A stretch of 51,060 nt of DNA from Candidatus Gastranaerophilales bacterium (lineage in GTDB: Bacteria; Cyanobacteriota; Vampirovibrionia; Gastranaerophilales; Gastranaerophilaceae). A program made the position numbers and the translations under genes. The notes under the pieces are model-generated. The model saw only the letters and a program-made list of their open reading frames with translations, was not told where the DNA came from and made no database searches. Of the stretch, positions 8,526-17,714 are shown one piece after another (position 1 is the first letter of the stretch; each line of letters opens with the position of its first letter). The stretch spans positions 1 to 51,060 of the forward strand of contig CALVAW010000010.1 of NCBI GenBank assembly GCA_944325655.1, read 5' to 3'.

Positions 8526-11108
8526 TTATTTTTTGTTTATTTTTTTAAATTCGATTTTATCATCTTTAAAATCTATTTCAATTTTATCACCATCTTTAAA
8601 TACACCTTTTAAAAGTTCTTTTGATAAAGGATTTTCAATTAATTGTCTTATCGTTCTTTTTAAAGGTCTTGCACCATACATCGGATTATAACCTTGAATA
8701 GCAAGATGTTCTTTTGCTTCTTGTGTTATTGTAAGTTCTATTTTTCTTTCTTTTAAAAGATTTTTTAAATATTCTATCTGAATATCGACAATTTTTGAAA
8801 GATTTTCAAGAGTTAATGCTTCAAAGAATATTGTTTCATCAATTCTGTTTAAAAACTCGGGTTTAAAATATTCTCTTAATTTTTGCATTATTTCTTCTTT
8901 GATTTGTTCTTTATTGCCGGTATTTCCTTTAAGAACATTATCAAGAATTATGTTCGAGCCTATATTTGACGTTAAAATAATAATTGTATTTTTAAAATCA
9001 ACAGTTCTTCCTTTTGAATCCGTTAATCTTCCGTCATCAAATATTTGTAACATAATATTAAATACGTCAGGGTGCGCTTTTTCTATTTCATCAAACAAAA
9101 TAACCGAATATGGTTTTTTTCTGACGGCTGAAGTGAGTTGTCCGCCTTCATCATAACCTATATAACCCGGAGGAGCACCTATTAATCTTGCTATTGAATG
9201 TTTTTCCATATATTCTGACATATCTATTCTTATAAGACTGTCTTCATTTAAAAACATAAATTTAGCAAGAGCTTTAGCAAGTTCTGTTTTTCCTACGCCC
9301 GTAGGTCCCAAGAATAAAAATGTTCCGATTGGACGTTTTGGATCCGCTAAACCGCTTCTTGCACGTCTTATACTATCTGAAATGGTTTCTACTGCTTCAT
9401 CTTGACCTATTACTTGTTTGTGTAAAGCATCTTCCATTTTTATTAGTTTTTGACTTTCTTCTTCAACTAATTTTGAAACAGGAACACCTGTCCATTTTGA
9501 TATAATTTCAGCTATATCTTCTTCATCTATTTCTTCTTTTAAAAGAGAATTTTTGTGTTCTGTAATTTTACAATTTTTTAATTCTTCTTCAAGTTCAGGA
9601 AGTTTTCCGTATTGTAATTTTGCAGCAAGTTCAAGATTATATTCCCTTTGCGCACGTTCAATTTCGTGTTTTACTTTTTCAATTTCAGCTTTTATTTGTA
9701 CTTCACCTTTAATTGTCGATTTTTCTTTTTCCCATTGCTCTTTTAAAACGCTTGCTTTTTTTTCTATGTCATTTAAGGTTTTTTGAACATTTTCAATTTT
9801 TTCTTTATCATTATCATCTTTTAAAGATTGAAGTTCAATTTGTAATTGAAGTTTTTGACGTTCTAATTTATCAAGTTCTTCAGGCATAGAGTCAATTTCA
9901 ATTCTTATAGCACTTGAAGCTTCATCAACAAGATCTATTGCTTTATCAGGCAAAAATCTGTCTGTTATATATCTTGCAGATAATTTTGCCGCTGCAACGA
10001 GGGCTGAATCTTTAATTCTTATTCCATGATGTACTTCATATTTATCTTTTAAGCCTCTTAAAATTGATATTGTATCTTCAACAGAAGGTTCATCTACCAA
10101 AATTGGCTGAAAACGACGCTCTAGAGCAGGATCTTTTTCTATATATTTACGATATTCATTTACTGTTGTGGCTCCGACTGTTCTTATAGCACCACGAGCA
10201 AGCATTGGTTTTAAAAGGTTTCCGGCATCTGCTGTTCCTTCTTGTCCTCCTGCCCCTACTACAGTATGAAGTTCATCTATAAATAAAATTATTTGTCCGT
10301 CAGATTTTTCAACTTCTTTTAAGACTTTTTTAAGTCTTTCTTCAAATTCGCCTCTGAATTTTGCTCCTGCTATTAATGCACCCATATCAAGCGATATTAA
10401 AGTTGTATTTTTTAAACTTTCAGGAACATCACCTCTTATAATACGCTGTGCTAAACCTTCAACAATTGCAGTTTTACCTACGCCGGCTTCACCTATTAAA
10501 CAAGGATTATTTTTTGTTCTTCTGTTTAAAACTTGAATAATTCTTCGTATTTCTTCATCCCTTCCGATAACAGGATCAAGCTTGCCCATGGAGGCTAATT
10601 TTGTTAAATCGGTAGAGAATTTTTCAAGAATTTTAAAATCTTCATCTGCGTTTTTTGAATCCACTTTTTTATCACCTCTTATATTTTTCATTGCCAAAAG
10701 AATTTTTTCTTTGGTCAGAGAATATTTTCTAAAAATTCTTTCGATATCTATATCTTTTATTTTTGTCATGGCAAGCAAAAGATGTTCAGCTGTGATATAT
10801 TTATCTTTTAGTTCCTGAGCTTCATTTTTTGCTTCTTCAAACATTGTTAAACAACTTTTACTAAAATAAATTTTGTCATTTATTTCTTCTGTTTTAGGTA
10901 GATTATTTATAATATTTAAAATATCTGTTGAAAAAAGATTGTTATTAAGTTTTAATTCATCAAATAACATATTTACGGAATCTATTGAGGAATTGTTCAT
11001 TACATATAAAATATGTGCAGGCTCAATTAATGTGTTATGTTTTTCAATAGCTGTATTTTGAGCATTATAGATTAATTCTTTAGTTGAATCGCAAAAATTA
11101 TCAAACAT
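8526..11108 (-). CDS. clpB: ATP-dependent disaggregase ClpB
   Basis: An 860-aa Hsp100 chaperone, full length for ClpB, which threads aggregated proteins through its hexamer with DnaK help. It has an N-terminal Clp domain (about 1-145), first AAA+ with GEAGVGKTA and '[13 protein letters not shown]', a long coiled-coil middle domain that distinguishes ClpB from ClpA and ClpC, and second AAA+ with GPTGVGKTE and '[14 protein letters not shown]'. The C-terminal domain '[12 protein letters not shown]' is intact. The ATG follows AGAAAGGA on the minus strand. I see no CIRCE operator upstream, so heat-shock control is not obvious. It is monocistronic and probably ends at the bidirectional hairpin at 8431-8468. 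Confidence 0.97.
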   Translation of the reverse strand: MFDNFCDSTKELIYNAQNTAIEKHNTLIEPAHILYVMNNSSIDSVNMLFDELKLNNNLFSTDILNIINNLPKTEEINDKIYFSKSCLTMFEEAKNEAQELKDKYITAEHLLLAMTKIKDIDIERIFRKYSLTKEKILLAMKNIRGDKKVDSKNADEDFKILEKFSTDLTKLASMGKLDPVIGRDEEIRRIIQVLNRRTKNNPCLIGEAGVGKTAIVEGLAQRIIRGDVPESLKNTTLISLDMGALIAGAKFRGEFEERLKKVLKEVEKSDGQIILFIDELHTVVGAGGQEGTADAGNLLKPMLARGAIRTVGATTVNEYRKYIEKDPALERRFQPILVDEPSVEDTISILRGLKDKYEVHHGIRIKDSALVAAAKLSARYITDRFLPDKAIDLVDEASSAIRIEIDSMPEELDKLERQKLQLQIELQSLKDDNDKEKIENVQKTLNDIEKKASVLKEQWEKEKSTIKGEVQIKAEIEKVKHEIERAQREYNLELAAKLQYGKLPELEEELKNCKITEHKNSLLKEEIDEEDIAEIISKWTGVPVSKLVEEESQKLIKMEDALHKQVIGQDEAVETISDSIRRARSGLADPKRPIGTFLFLGPTGVGKTELAKALAKFMFLNEDSLIRIDMSEYMEKHSIARLIGAPPGYIGYDEGGQLTSAVRKKPYSVILFDEIEKAHPDVFNIMLQIFDDGRLTDSKGRTVDFKNTIIILTSNIGSNIILDNVLKGNTGNKEQIKEEIMQKLREYFKPEFLNRIDETIFFEALTLENLSKIVDIQIEYLKNLLKERKIELTITQEAKEHLAIQGYNPMYGARPLKRTIRQLIENPLSKELLKGVFKDGDKIEIDFKDDKIEFKKINKK

Positions 11109-11198
11109 AAATTTAATCCTTTCTTATATTTATATTTTATAAGGTTTTTTAAAAAATTTTCTAAAATTAATGTTATTTTAATTGTTTAAAAATTATTT

Positions 11199-11204
11199 TA
11201 TAAT
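11199..11204 (+). promoter_or_regulatory. -10 element of the amidase gene, leaderless arrangement
   Basis: A perfect TATAAT ends 6 nt before the ATG at 11211 and there is no Shine-Dalgarno sequence. The expected transcription start coincides with the start codon. The -35 region is weak. Confidence 0.45.
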
Positions 11205-11210
11205 ATTGTT

Positions 11211-12386
11211 ATGAAAAAGATTATTTTTTTATTGACTATAATGTTATTTCAAAATGTTTTAGCCGTTGATGAATTAAAAGATGTCGGTATAGCTAAATAT
11301 GCGGTATTAGAAGTTGTAGCAGATAATATTCCGATTAGGGAAAAACCGGATGAAAATGCAAAAAGAATAACCCATCTTTTTAGAGATACTGTTTTATTTG
11401 CTGATAAAGAAAATAAAAATTATTATAGAGTTGAACTGGATGAGAATAAATATTTTTGGGTGAATAAAAAACATGTTGAAGTACAGGCAATTATCCCTGA
11501 AAAAAGAATTGATAATGTAAAAAAAATAAGTTTTAAAGAAGAAAAGAATAAATATAAAATTAATTTAGAAACAGATTTTAAAACCTCATATATTTTTAAA
11601 GAAGATAATACTAACCTTGATTTTACGCTATATGATAATTATTTTGATAATATAGAAACCAAGGTTGTAAATAAAAAAGATGTTTTTAAAATTCCTGAAA
11701 AGTTTGTTCGTGATTTATCTTTGAAATATACAAGCAATAAGCCGCTTTTCGGATATGATATAGAAAGTTATGAAGAAGGGTATATTATAACCGTTAAAAA
11801 AGCACCAAAGGTTAATAGAAAAAGACCTTTAAAAAATATAAAAATAACTCTTGATGCAGGACATGGCGGTGTTGAAAAAGGCGCTTGTGCTTTTGGTTTA
11901 GAGGAAAAAACTATTAATTTACAAATAGTTAAAAAATTAAAAAAAGAATTTAAAAAACAAGGTGCTAAAGTCTATTTAACAAGAAAAAAAGATAAAAAAA
12001 CAGATTTATATTATAGAATTGCTTATGCTAAAGAAAAAGACAGTGATATTTTACTTTCAATTCATCAAAATTCTCTGCCGAATATTAAAGATATTGATAA
12101 AAAATATGGGGTCGGGACATATTATTACCACCCTCAGGCAAAATCGTTAGCAGAAAATATTCAAAACAGTTTATTAAAAGCCACTAAGTTTAGAGATGAT
12201 AAGGTTAATTATGCTTCTTTTGCAATAACAAGAGCAAGTTTGCCTGTTAGTGTTCTTATTGAATGCGGATATATTATAAGAAAAGAAGAAGCAGATAAAA
12301 TTTCAAATAAAAAATTTCAAAAGATAATAGCTAAAGCTATAGTTGAAGGATCAGAAAAATATTTAAAAGATAATTTTATGCAGTAG
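11211..12386 (+). CDS. Secreted N-acetylmuramoyl-L-alanine amidase (SH3b + Amidase_3)
   Basis: A 391-aa AmiC-like peptidoglycan amidase that cleaves the bond between MurNAc and the stem peptide. It has a Sec signal (about 1-19, hydrophobic core, 'VLA' near the end), an SH3b-like domain (about 28-85), a beta-rich middle that could be an AMIN-type targeting domain, and a zinc amidase domain from about 208. Zinc and catalytic motifs are seen: 'LDAGHGG' (about 214-220), 'LSIHQNS' (about 281-287) and 'LIECGY' (about 350-355). It probably acts in daughter-cell separation or wall remodelling in the periplasm. Its last 11 bases overlap the convergent gene. Confidence 0.9.
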   Translation: MKKIIFLLTIMLFQNVLAVDELKDVGIAKYAVLEVVADNIPIREKPDENAKRITHLFRDTVLFADKENKNYYRVELDENKYFWVNKKHVEVQAIIPEKRIDNVKKISFKEEKNKYKINLETDFKTSYIFKEDNTNLDFTLYDNYFDNIETKVVNKKDVFKIPEKFVRDLSLKYTSNKPLFGYDIESYEEGYIITVKKAPKVNRKRPLKNIKITLDAGHGGVEKGACAFGLEEKTINLQIVKKLKKEFKKQGAKVYLTRKKDKKTDLYYRIAYAKEKDSDILLSIHQNSLPNIKDIDKKYGVGTYYYHPQAKSLAENIQNSLLKATKFRDDKVNYASFAITRASLPVSVLIECGYIIRKEEADKISNKKFQKIIAKAIVEGSEKYLKDNFMQ

Positions 12387-13269
12387 TCGGGTCATTAAAT
12401 ATTATTTTAGCATTTTTCAATATATTATCTTGTTTAATTTCTCTGTAATAATCTTTTGCTAAAATTTGACTTTTTGATATAAATTCCATATTGTTTTCAT
12501 TTAAAATTGCCAACAATTCTTTGGAATTCATGAAATAATCTTTAATCTTTATATAAAGATTAAAGTTTTTTGTTTTTTGAGACAGTTTTGAATAGATAAA
12601 TTTAATTACATCAATTAAATATATATTGTAAGCAAAGTCAATTGTGAAATTAATGTAAAAATCCTGATTGTTTTTTGTCGCAACTTCAAAATATCCTAAA
12701 ATTTTACTTTCATCATTATAAAACACATATTTAAAACATTTATTTCTAAATTGGTAATTTTGTCTTGCAAATAAAAATCTGTTAAAAGAATTTATTCCTT
12801 CATTATAGAATTTACAAACTTCTTGAGTCATTTCCTTTTTAAAGGGTTTTAAAAAAAGAGAATAGCTTGTATTGATGGGATTTATTTTATATAAATATTC
12901 AAAGCCGCAATTTCTGAAGTTTAAGTCATTTCTAAAAATATTTAATAAATCTGCTTGTTTTTCATCTACTACAACATAAAAAGAATTGGCTCCCATCGCT
13001 CTGTATCTTGATATTACATAGTTAACAAGTTGATGAGCAATATCTGCGGAATTTTCTTCCAGTATGAGTTTTGTAATTTTAAAACGGGTATAACTTTTTG
13101 AATCTTTATCAAGAGTTATTAAGCCTTGATTTTTTTTATTTAATAAAGCAACAAAACTTTCATTTGCAAATTTTAACCTTAACGGTAAAAGGTGGTTTAT
13201 GAAGCACAAAAACTCCCTTATAGGGTTCATTTTACAATTGGCAAAAACTATATTTTTAATTTCAATCAT
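12376..13269 (-). CDS. Uncharacterised GNAT-like acyltransferase
   Basis: A 297-aa protein without signal or membrane segments. Residues about 70-150 ('DIAHQLVNYVISRYRAMGAN', then a beta-alpha-beta pattern ending 'NCGFEYLYKI') resemble the C-terminal half of a GNAT acetyltransferase, and residues 170-270 may hold a second degenerate copy. No clear acetyl-CoA Q/RxxGxG/A loop is visible, so activity is uncertain. A TATAAT (minus, 13280-13275) ends 5 nt before the ATG and no Shine-Dalgarno is present: another leaderless candidate. Its 3' end overlaps the amidase by 11 nt, and folE2 lies 13 nt upstream in the same direction. Confidence 0.5.
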   Translation of the reverse strand: MIEIKNIVFANCKMNPIREFLCFINHLLPLRLKFANESFVALLNKKNQGLITLDKDSKSYTRFKITKLILEENSADIAHQLVNYVISRYRAMGANSFYVVVDEKQADLLNIFRNDLNFRNCGFEYLYKINPINTSYSLFLKPFKKEMTQEVCKFYNEGINSFNRFLFARQNYQFRNKCFKYVFYNDESKILGYFEVATKNNQDFYINFTIDFAYNIYLIDVIKFIYSKLSQKTKNFNLYIKIKDYFMNSKELLAILNENNMEFISKSQILAKDYYREIKQDNILKNAKIIFNDPTTA

Positions 13270-13282
13270 ACTTTATTATAAC

Positions 13283-14083
13283 TTATTTATAACATTTTTG
13301 ATAAGCCCAAGCATTATGGTTGTGTATCGATTCAAACGCCTCAGTTTCTACTTCGTAAAAAATAATTTTTTTGTTTTCATTTAGCTTTATTACTATATCT
13401 CGAATAACATCTTCTACAAATTTTGGATTTTTGTAAGCTGTTTCTGTTACAAATTTTTCATCTTCACGTTTTAAAAGCGGATAAATTTCACTTGAAGCAC
13501 AGCTTTCTGCGGTTTGTATTAAATCTTCAAGCCAAATTTGCTCATTTTCACCGTAACTAATTTTAATTTTTAAGATTGCTCTTTGATTGTGTGCGCCAAA
13601 TTCTGATATTTCTTTTGAACAAGGACAAAGAGTAGTAATCGGAACATGAACTATAAGATAAAATTTATAATTACAATTTTCATCCAATTCGCCTTCAAAA
13701 GCACAATCATAGCACATTAAAGATTCGAGTTTGCTTATCGGGGCCCTTTTTTTTATAAAATATTTGAAACTGAATTTTAAATATGAACATGTAGCATCCA
13801 GTCTTTGTTTCATATCGAACAAAATAGGTTCGATATCATTTGCAAAAAGCCCTTCCTTTTTGTAATGATTTAAAATTTCTATAAAACGGGACATATGCGT
13901 GCCTTTATAGTGCGAGGGCAAGCTGACAGACATTTTTGCTTTTGCATATACCGTTTCAAATTCGGGTTTTTCGCTATTTGTTTTCCTTTCGATTTTTAAA
14001 GGAATTTCAACATCTTTAACTCCGACTTTTTGGATAGGAATATTTCTTAAATCTTTTTGATTTTGTACGTCTTTAATCATCAA
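13283..14083 (-). CDS. folE2: GTP cyclohydrolase FolE2 (type IB)
   Basis: A 266-aa enzyme converting GTP to 7,8-dihydroneopterin triphosphate, the entry step for folate and, in many bacteria, queuosine. The metal-flexible IB class is recognised by 'GTHMSRFIE' (about 60-68), the Cys-containing 'TTLCPCSKEISEFGAHNQRA', and the late 'ETEAFESIHNHNAWA' segment. It starts with a double ATG (14083/14080) inside the last codons of the upstream gene, an 11-nt overlap that suggests translational coupling. Bacteria often use FolE2 where zinc is limiting or folE is absent; folE is not in this window. Confidence 0.93.
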   Translation of the reverse strand: MMIKDVQNQKDLRNIPIQKVGVKDVEIPLKIERKTNSEKPEFETVYAKAKMSVSLPSHYKGTHMSRFIEILNHYKKEGLFANDIEPILFDMKQRLDATCSYLKFSFKYFIKKRAPISKLESLMCYDCAFEGELDENCNYKFYLIVHVPITTLCPCSKEISEFGAHNQRAILKIKISYGENEQIWLEDLIQTAESCASSEIYPLLKREDEKFVTETAYKNPKFVEDVIRDIVIKLNENKKIIFYEVETEAFESIHNHNAWAYQKCYK

Positions 14084-14402
14084 AGCTGTTTTTTTCTAAT
14101 GCTAAAAGTAATTTTAAAGCGGCAACTCTTTGAGTTTTGGGGTCTGCTTGTCTCAGCATTTCAACGGCTTTTATCATTACAGGGTCGTTATCATACCAAC
14201 GATTACCTTTACCTTGATATTGAGTAACAATTTGGTATATTCTTTCTATGACGTCTTGAGCAACGTCTTCCTGCAATTTTAACATGAAGTCTTTTGCTTG
14301 CTCTTTTTGTTCATCAGTAGATAATTTTAAAAGTTCGAGAGCCTCTTTTAAAATCGGGTCCTTATCATACCAGCGTTTGCCGTAGTTTTCTTTTTCACTC
14401 AT
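14073..14402 (-). CDS. Two-repeat 'RWYDxDP' protein, function unknown
   Basis: A 109-aa soluble protein built from two copies of the same helical unit: RWYDKDP at 10-16 and RWYDNDP at 68-74, 58 residues apart, each followed by an amphipathic helix with an 'A/VxELL/MLR' pattern and a second Leu/Ala-rich helix. I do not recognise a characterised family. The ATG follows AGAAAGG on the minus strand with good spacing. It overlaps folE2 by 11 nt and is certainly co-transcribed with it, so a link to pterin synthesis is possible but unproven. Confidence 0.75.
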   Translation of the reverse strand: MSEKENYGKRWYDKDPILKEALELLKLSTDEQKEQAKDFMLKLQEDVAQDVIERIYQIVTQYQGKGNRWYDNDPVMIKAVEMLRQADPKTQRVAALKLLLALEKNSFDD

Positions 14403-14560
14403 AAGTATGCCTTTCTCTTGATAAAGTATAGCAAATATTTTAAAAATTTAAAAGTTAAAACCATATTTTTAATTCCACGATAATTTTAAATATACCCAGA
14501 TGTCTAATTTTAATTTACATTTTTAATTCATAAAATATTTCTTAATTAAGGAGAAAAAAG

Positions 14561-15427
14561 ATGCAAAACCAAAAACTTATTTTTATGACCCCGCCAAAAG
14601 TGGAATTAGAGGAATTAAAGAATTTATTTTTTCAACTTTGTACAAAAACTTGTAATTTAAAATGTAAATATTGCTATATAGAAAGAAATTTTTATAAAAA
14701 TAATGATGATTTTATTGCGCTTGATAAAGTAAAACAAGCTTTAATGTCTGTTAGAGGCAAAAAATTAAATTCCATATATTTAACAGGCGGAGAACCTTTG
14801 ATGCATCCTGATTTTAATCAAATTTTGAGAATGTGTCTTAAAATTTCAAATACTACTGTTATGTCTAACGGAGTTATGATTAATGATAAAAAAGCAAGAT
14901 TTTTAAGAAAAATTGATGATGAAAGCCAATTTGAAACAATATATAGAATAAGTCTTGATTCAATTGATGAAATTGAAAATGATGAACTTAGAGGCAGAGG
15001 AAGTTTCAGAAAGGCTTTGTGCGCAATTATGAGTCTTTTAAAATATGAATTTAATCCGATAATTAGTGTCGTAAATTATAAAAATCGTCCAAAAGAAGAA
15101 ATATTTCTTGAATTTAAAGAATATTTTTCAAAGAAAGGTTTTGAATTAGAAGATATTAATTTAAAGATTATTCCTTTCTTTTCAAAAACTGATGAAACAA
15201 AGCAAGTTGAAATGATTGAGAATATTCAAATTAAGAAACTTGATTGCTATAATTCAAGAGTTGTTTCTCAAAACGGCGTGTATTCCTGCCCGATGCTTGT
15301 TGATGATTATAGAGCAAGATTAGGTTCTTCGTTGACAAATTGTTCCAAGATTAATTATTTAGATTGTGAAAAATGTACTATTTGTACAAAAACTAATCAA
15401 AAGGTTCAAGTTAACGACTGGATGTAG
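14561..15427 (+). CDS. Radical SAM protein with C-terminal Cys-rich (SPASM-like) extension
   Basis: A 288-aa radical SAM enzyme. The cluster motif CxxxCxxC is C31, C35 and C38 ('TCNLKCKYCYIE'), followed by the SAM-binding 'YLTGGEPLMHP' segment. The C-terminus carries six more cysteines (C229, C243, C261, C269, C272, C275) including a CxxCxxC at 269-275, suggesting an auxiliary Fe-S cluster like SPASM or twitch domains. That pattern suits peptide-modifying or anaerobic cofactor-maturing enzymes, but no precursor peptide is visible nearby. A strong AAGGAG precedes the ATG. mtaB follows on the same strand. The substrate is unknown. Confidence 0.85.
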   Translation: MQNQKLIFMTPPKVELEELKNLFFQLCTKTCNLKCKYCYIERNFYKNNDDFIALDKVKQALMSVRGKKLNSIYLTGGEPLMHPDFNQILRMCLKISNTTVMSNGVMINDKKARFLRKIDDESQFETIYRISLDSIDEIENDELRGRGSFRKALCAIMSLLKYEFNPIISVVNYKNRPKEEIFLEFKEYFSKKGFELEDINLKIIPFFSKTDETKQVEMIENIQIKKLDCYNSRVVSQNGVYSCPMLVDDYRARLGSSLTNCSKINYLDCEKCTICTKTNQKVQVNDWM

Positions 15428-15439
15428 AAATTTTAAGCG

Positions 15440-15468
15440 TTGAGCTTGAAAATTCAGTATGTTAAAAT
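15440..15468 (+). promoter_or_regulatory. mtaB promoter, leaderless arrangement
   Basis: TTGAGC (15440-15445), a 17-bp spacer, and TAAAAT (15463-15468) preceded by TG at 15460-15461 (extended -10). The -10 ends 7 nt before GTG 15476 and no Shine-Dalgarno is present, so transcription and translation should start at nearly the same base. Confidence 0.6.
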
Positions 15469-15475
15469 ATTTTTC

Positions 15476-16744
15476 GTGAAAACTTTTTGTATAAAATCTT
15501 TAGGTTGCAAGCAAAATCAGCTTGAAGGGCAAATTATTCAAGATGAATTGGAAAGATTAGGATATATTCAAGTTTCTCTTGCGAAAGCGGATTTGTATAT
15601 CTTAAATTCCTGTACTGTAACCTCTCACAGTGATTCACAGGTCAATTATTTAATTAATTATGCAAAAAGAAAAAATCCTAAAATAAAAATAATTTTAACC
15701 GGATGTGTAGCGCAAACCCATAAATTGCATAAAAATTTTAAATATTCAGGCGCTGACCTTGTTTTAGGTAATTCAGAAAAAATAAATATAGAAAAATATA
15801 TTCAAAAACTTTTTGAGGAAAAAAACAAATTTTTTGTAGAAGATATATTTAAACAAAAAAATTTTGAAAATAAATTTTTAATTAATCCAAAGTCAACTCG
15901 AGTTAGCATTAAAATTCAGGATGGCTGCAATAATCGTTGTTCTTATTGTATTATTCCTTATGCCAGAGGCAATTCACGTTCTAATTCCATTGAAAATATT
16001 ATTTCGCAAATTAATTTAGTGGCAAATAAAGGAATAAAAGAAATTGTTTTAACGGGTATTCATATTGGTCAGTGGGGTTTAGAATTAAATAAGACTCTTT
16101 TGGATTTATTAAAGAAAATTGAAAAAACAGACATACATCGTTACCGTTTAGGTTCACTGTATGTTGATGAGATAGATGATGAAATGATTGAATTTTTAAA
16201 AAATTCAAAAAAGTTTTGTCCGCATTTTCATCTTTCTTTACAATCTTTGTGTACTTCGGTTTTAAAACGTATGAATAGGCGCTACACAGCAGATGAAGCG
16301 ATGCGGCTTATAGATAAATTGCACAATAATTTTGATTTACCGTATTTGGGTTGCGATATTATTGTCGGTTTTCCGGAAGAAACAGATGAAGAATTTGAAA
16401 TTACATATAAAAATTTAAAAGAAGCTAAGCTTTCTTCTATTCATTGTTTTCCTTATTCAAAAAGAGAAAATACGCCTGCTTTTTATATGAAAAATCAAAT
16501 TCAAAATAATGTTAAAACCAGACGTGCAGAGATGGTATTTCAATTATCAAATGAATTAAATAAAAATTTTTTAATGCAAAATAAAGGTAAAAAAGCAGAA
16601 ATCTTAATAGAAAAAAAATCACCAAAAACAGGCTTATATACAGCAATTACAAGAAATTATATTAAAATACATATTAAAGACGCTGCGAATAATTTGCAGC
16701 ACAGCTTGAGGACTGTGGATTTGGGCGAATTTGATTTATTGTAA
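15476..16744 (+). CDS. mtaB: tRNA (N6-threonylcarbamoyladenosine-C2)-methylthiotransferase MtaB
   Basis: A 422-aa radical SAM methylthiotransferase that converts t6A37 to ms2t6A37 in ANN-decoding tRNAs. The N-terminal UPF0004 domain carries the auxiliary-cluster cysteines ('FCIKSLGCKQNQ', 'LNSCTVT', 'TGCVAQ'). The radical SAM motif is 'DGCNNRCSYCIIPYARG', followed by 'EIVLTGIHIGQWG' and 'CDIIVGFPEETDEEF', both MtaB-like. The TRAM-type C-terminus is rather short and divergent. The frame is open from TTG 15440, but that lies in the -35 element; GTG 15476 gives the family's usual N-terminus (MKTFCIKSLGCK). Confidence 0.9.
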   Translation: MKTFCIKSLGCKQNQLEGQIIQDELERLGYIQVSLAKADLYILNSCTVTSHSDSQVNYLINYAKRKNPKIKIILTGCVAQTHKLHKNFKYSGADLVLGNSEKINIEKYIQKLFEEKNKFFVEDIFKQKNFENKFLINPKSTRVSIKIQDGCNNRCSYCIIPYARGNSRSNSIENIISQINLVANKGIKEIVLTGIHIGQWGLELNKTLLDLLKKIEKTDIHRYRLGSLYVDEIDDEMIEFLKNSKKFCPHFHLSLQSLCTSVLKRMNRRYTADEAMRLIDKLHNNFDLPYLGCDIIVGFPEETDEEFEITYKNLKEAKLSSIHCFPYSKRENTPAFYMKNQIQNNVKTRRAEMVFQLSNELNKNFLMQNKGKKAEILIEKKSPKTGLYTAITRNYIKIHIKDAANNLQHSLRTVDLGEFDLL

Positions 16745-16826
16745 ACAAATGTAACAAAATTATATACTTTTGATATATTGCATATCTTTTTGTTTTTATT
16801 TATATATAGGCAAAAAGGTAAAAATC

Positions 16827-17033
16827 ATGGACAGTCGTACAAGTTCAATTTTAATTAATTTAGATTTGAATATAAATTCGGGTTTGGTTGCAAATCAATA
16901 TTATTCATCCAAAGCTGAAATTGAAGAAGCCGCAAAAGGTGATAAACAAAAAGTATATAAAAATTTGCGTCAAACATTAAGAGAATGTTATTTAACGGGT
17001 TCTTTAAAGTACGGCAATAATTTTATTACGTAA
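16827..17033 (+). CDS. Small 68-aa protein, function unknown
   Basis: A short polar protein beginning MDSRTSSILINLDLNINSG, with a central Lys/Glu-rich helix ('AEIEEAAKGDKQKVYKNLRQ') and no membrane segment or cysteine pair. The frame is open from 16770, but ATG 16827 is preceded by AAAAAGG (16812-16818), so it is preferred. I recognise no family. The stop is one base from the stop of the convergent zinc-ribbon gene. It may be expressed from the AT-rich region just after mtaB. Confidence 0.6.
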   Translation: MDSRTSSILINLDLNINSGLVANQYYSSKAEIEEAAKGDKQKVYKNLRQTLRECYLTGSLKYGNNFIT

Positions 17034-17034
17034 A

Positions 17035-17517
17035 TTATAAATCATAATTTTGTATAAAACCGTATCTAGTGTCATTATCGGCTGTATTCATGCCGCCTCT
17101 CAGGCGTCTGTTAATTTTGCGGGCTTCTTCTTCGTATTTTCTTATATTAATACCTTTTTTTTCAAGTTCATTTACTTTTGGAGAAAAACGCATCAGACAT
17201 TTTTTACACGTAAAACCTGTTTTTTCATCGTCCTCAAGCTCAACTCCGCAAAATCTGCATTTTATTAATAATTTTGGTAAAACTGTAAATAATCTGCCTC
17301 GTGATATTAAATCTTCAAGGTCGTTTTTTGTAACGTTGCAAGCTTGTACGATATCTTCGAGGGGAACTTTATCTTTTCCTGTTGAAATTACAAAATTTCT
17401 TATAGAATCAATTAATTCAAGCTCTTTTTTGAAACATTCTTCACAAACTTCTCTTCCGGAGTTTTTAAAAAAGAGTGTTCCGCATTTTTTACAATTTATT
17501 AATCCATCTCTTGCCAT
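17035..17517 (-). CDS. Double zinc-ribbon, helix-turn-helix protein resembling the flagellar operon protein YvyF
   Basis: A 160-aa protein with two Cys4 zinc ribbons, C9/C12/C25/C28 and C87/C90/C104/C107, flanking a short helical module ('VPLEDIVQACNVTKNDLEDL', about 51-70) that looks like a MerR/HTH-type fold and a basic C-terminal tail. The layout of N-terminal ribbon then HTH resembles the Firmicutes 'flagellar operon protein' YvyF (TIGR03826), encoded beside flgM in Bacillus; this is a remembered resemblance. The frame is open to 17544, but ATG 17517 is favoured because a promoter ends 7 nt before it. A role in flagellar regulation is plausible. Confidence 0.65.
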   Translation of the reverse strand: MARDGLINCKKCGTLFFKNSGREVCEECFKKELELIDSIRNFVISTGKDKVPLEDIVQACNVTKNDLEDLISRGRLFTVLPKLLIKCRFCGVELEDDEKTGFTCKKCLMRFSPKVNELEKKGINIRKYEEEARKINRRLRGGMNTADNDTRYGFIQNYDL

Positions 17518-17524
17518 ATAATTA

Positions 17525-17552
17525 ATTTTAGCAATTTTTAGCAAAAAATCAA
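17525..17552 (-). promoter_or_regulatory. Promoter of the double zinc-ribbon gene, leaderless arrangement
   Basis: On the minus strand TTGATT (17552-17547), a 16-bp spacer, and TAAAAT (17530-17525) preceded by TG (extended -10). Seven bases separate it from the ATG and there is no Shine-Dalgarno sequence. Confidence 0.6.
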
Positions 17553-17714
17553 ATAAAAATACTGTTTTAAATAAAAAAGCTTGTATTAATAAAAATTTTT
17601 ATATAAAATAAAATTATTAAAATTTTGATAGTGAGAGTGTATTTAGAAAATATTGCCTGTTAAGTTAATTTCATTAAGTGATGGGAATAATAAAATAGTA
17701 GAAAGATTATTTTA

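Noticed and set aside
11109-11210. Search for a CIRCE heat-shock operator upstream of clpB.
   Set aside because: No TTAGCACTC-N9-GAGTGCTAA-like inverted repeat is present.
16682-16700. GCTGCGAA/TTTGCAGC hairpin near the end of mtaB considered as a terminator.
   Set aside because: It lies inside coding sequence and has no following T-run.
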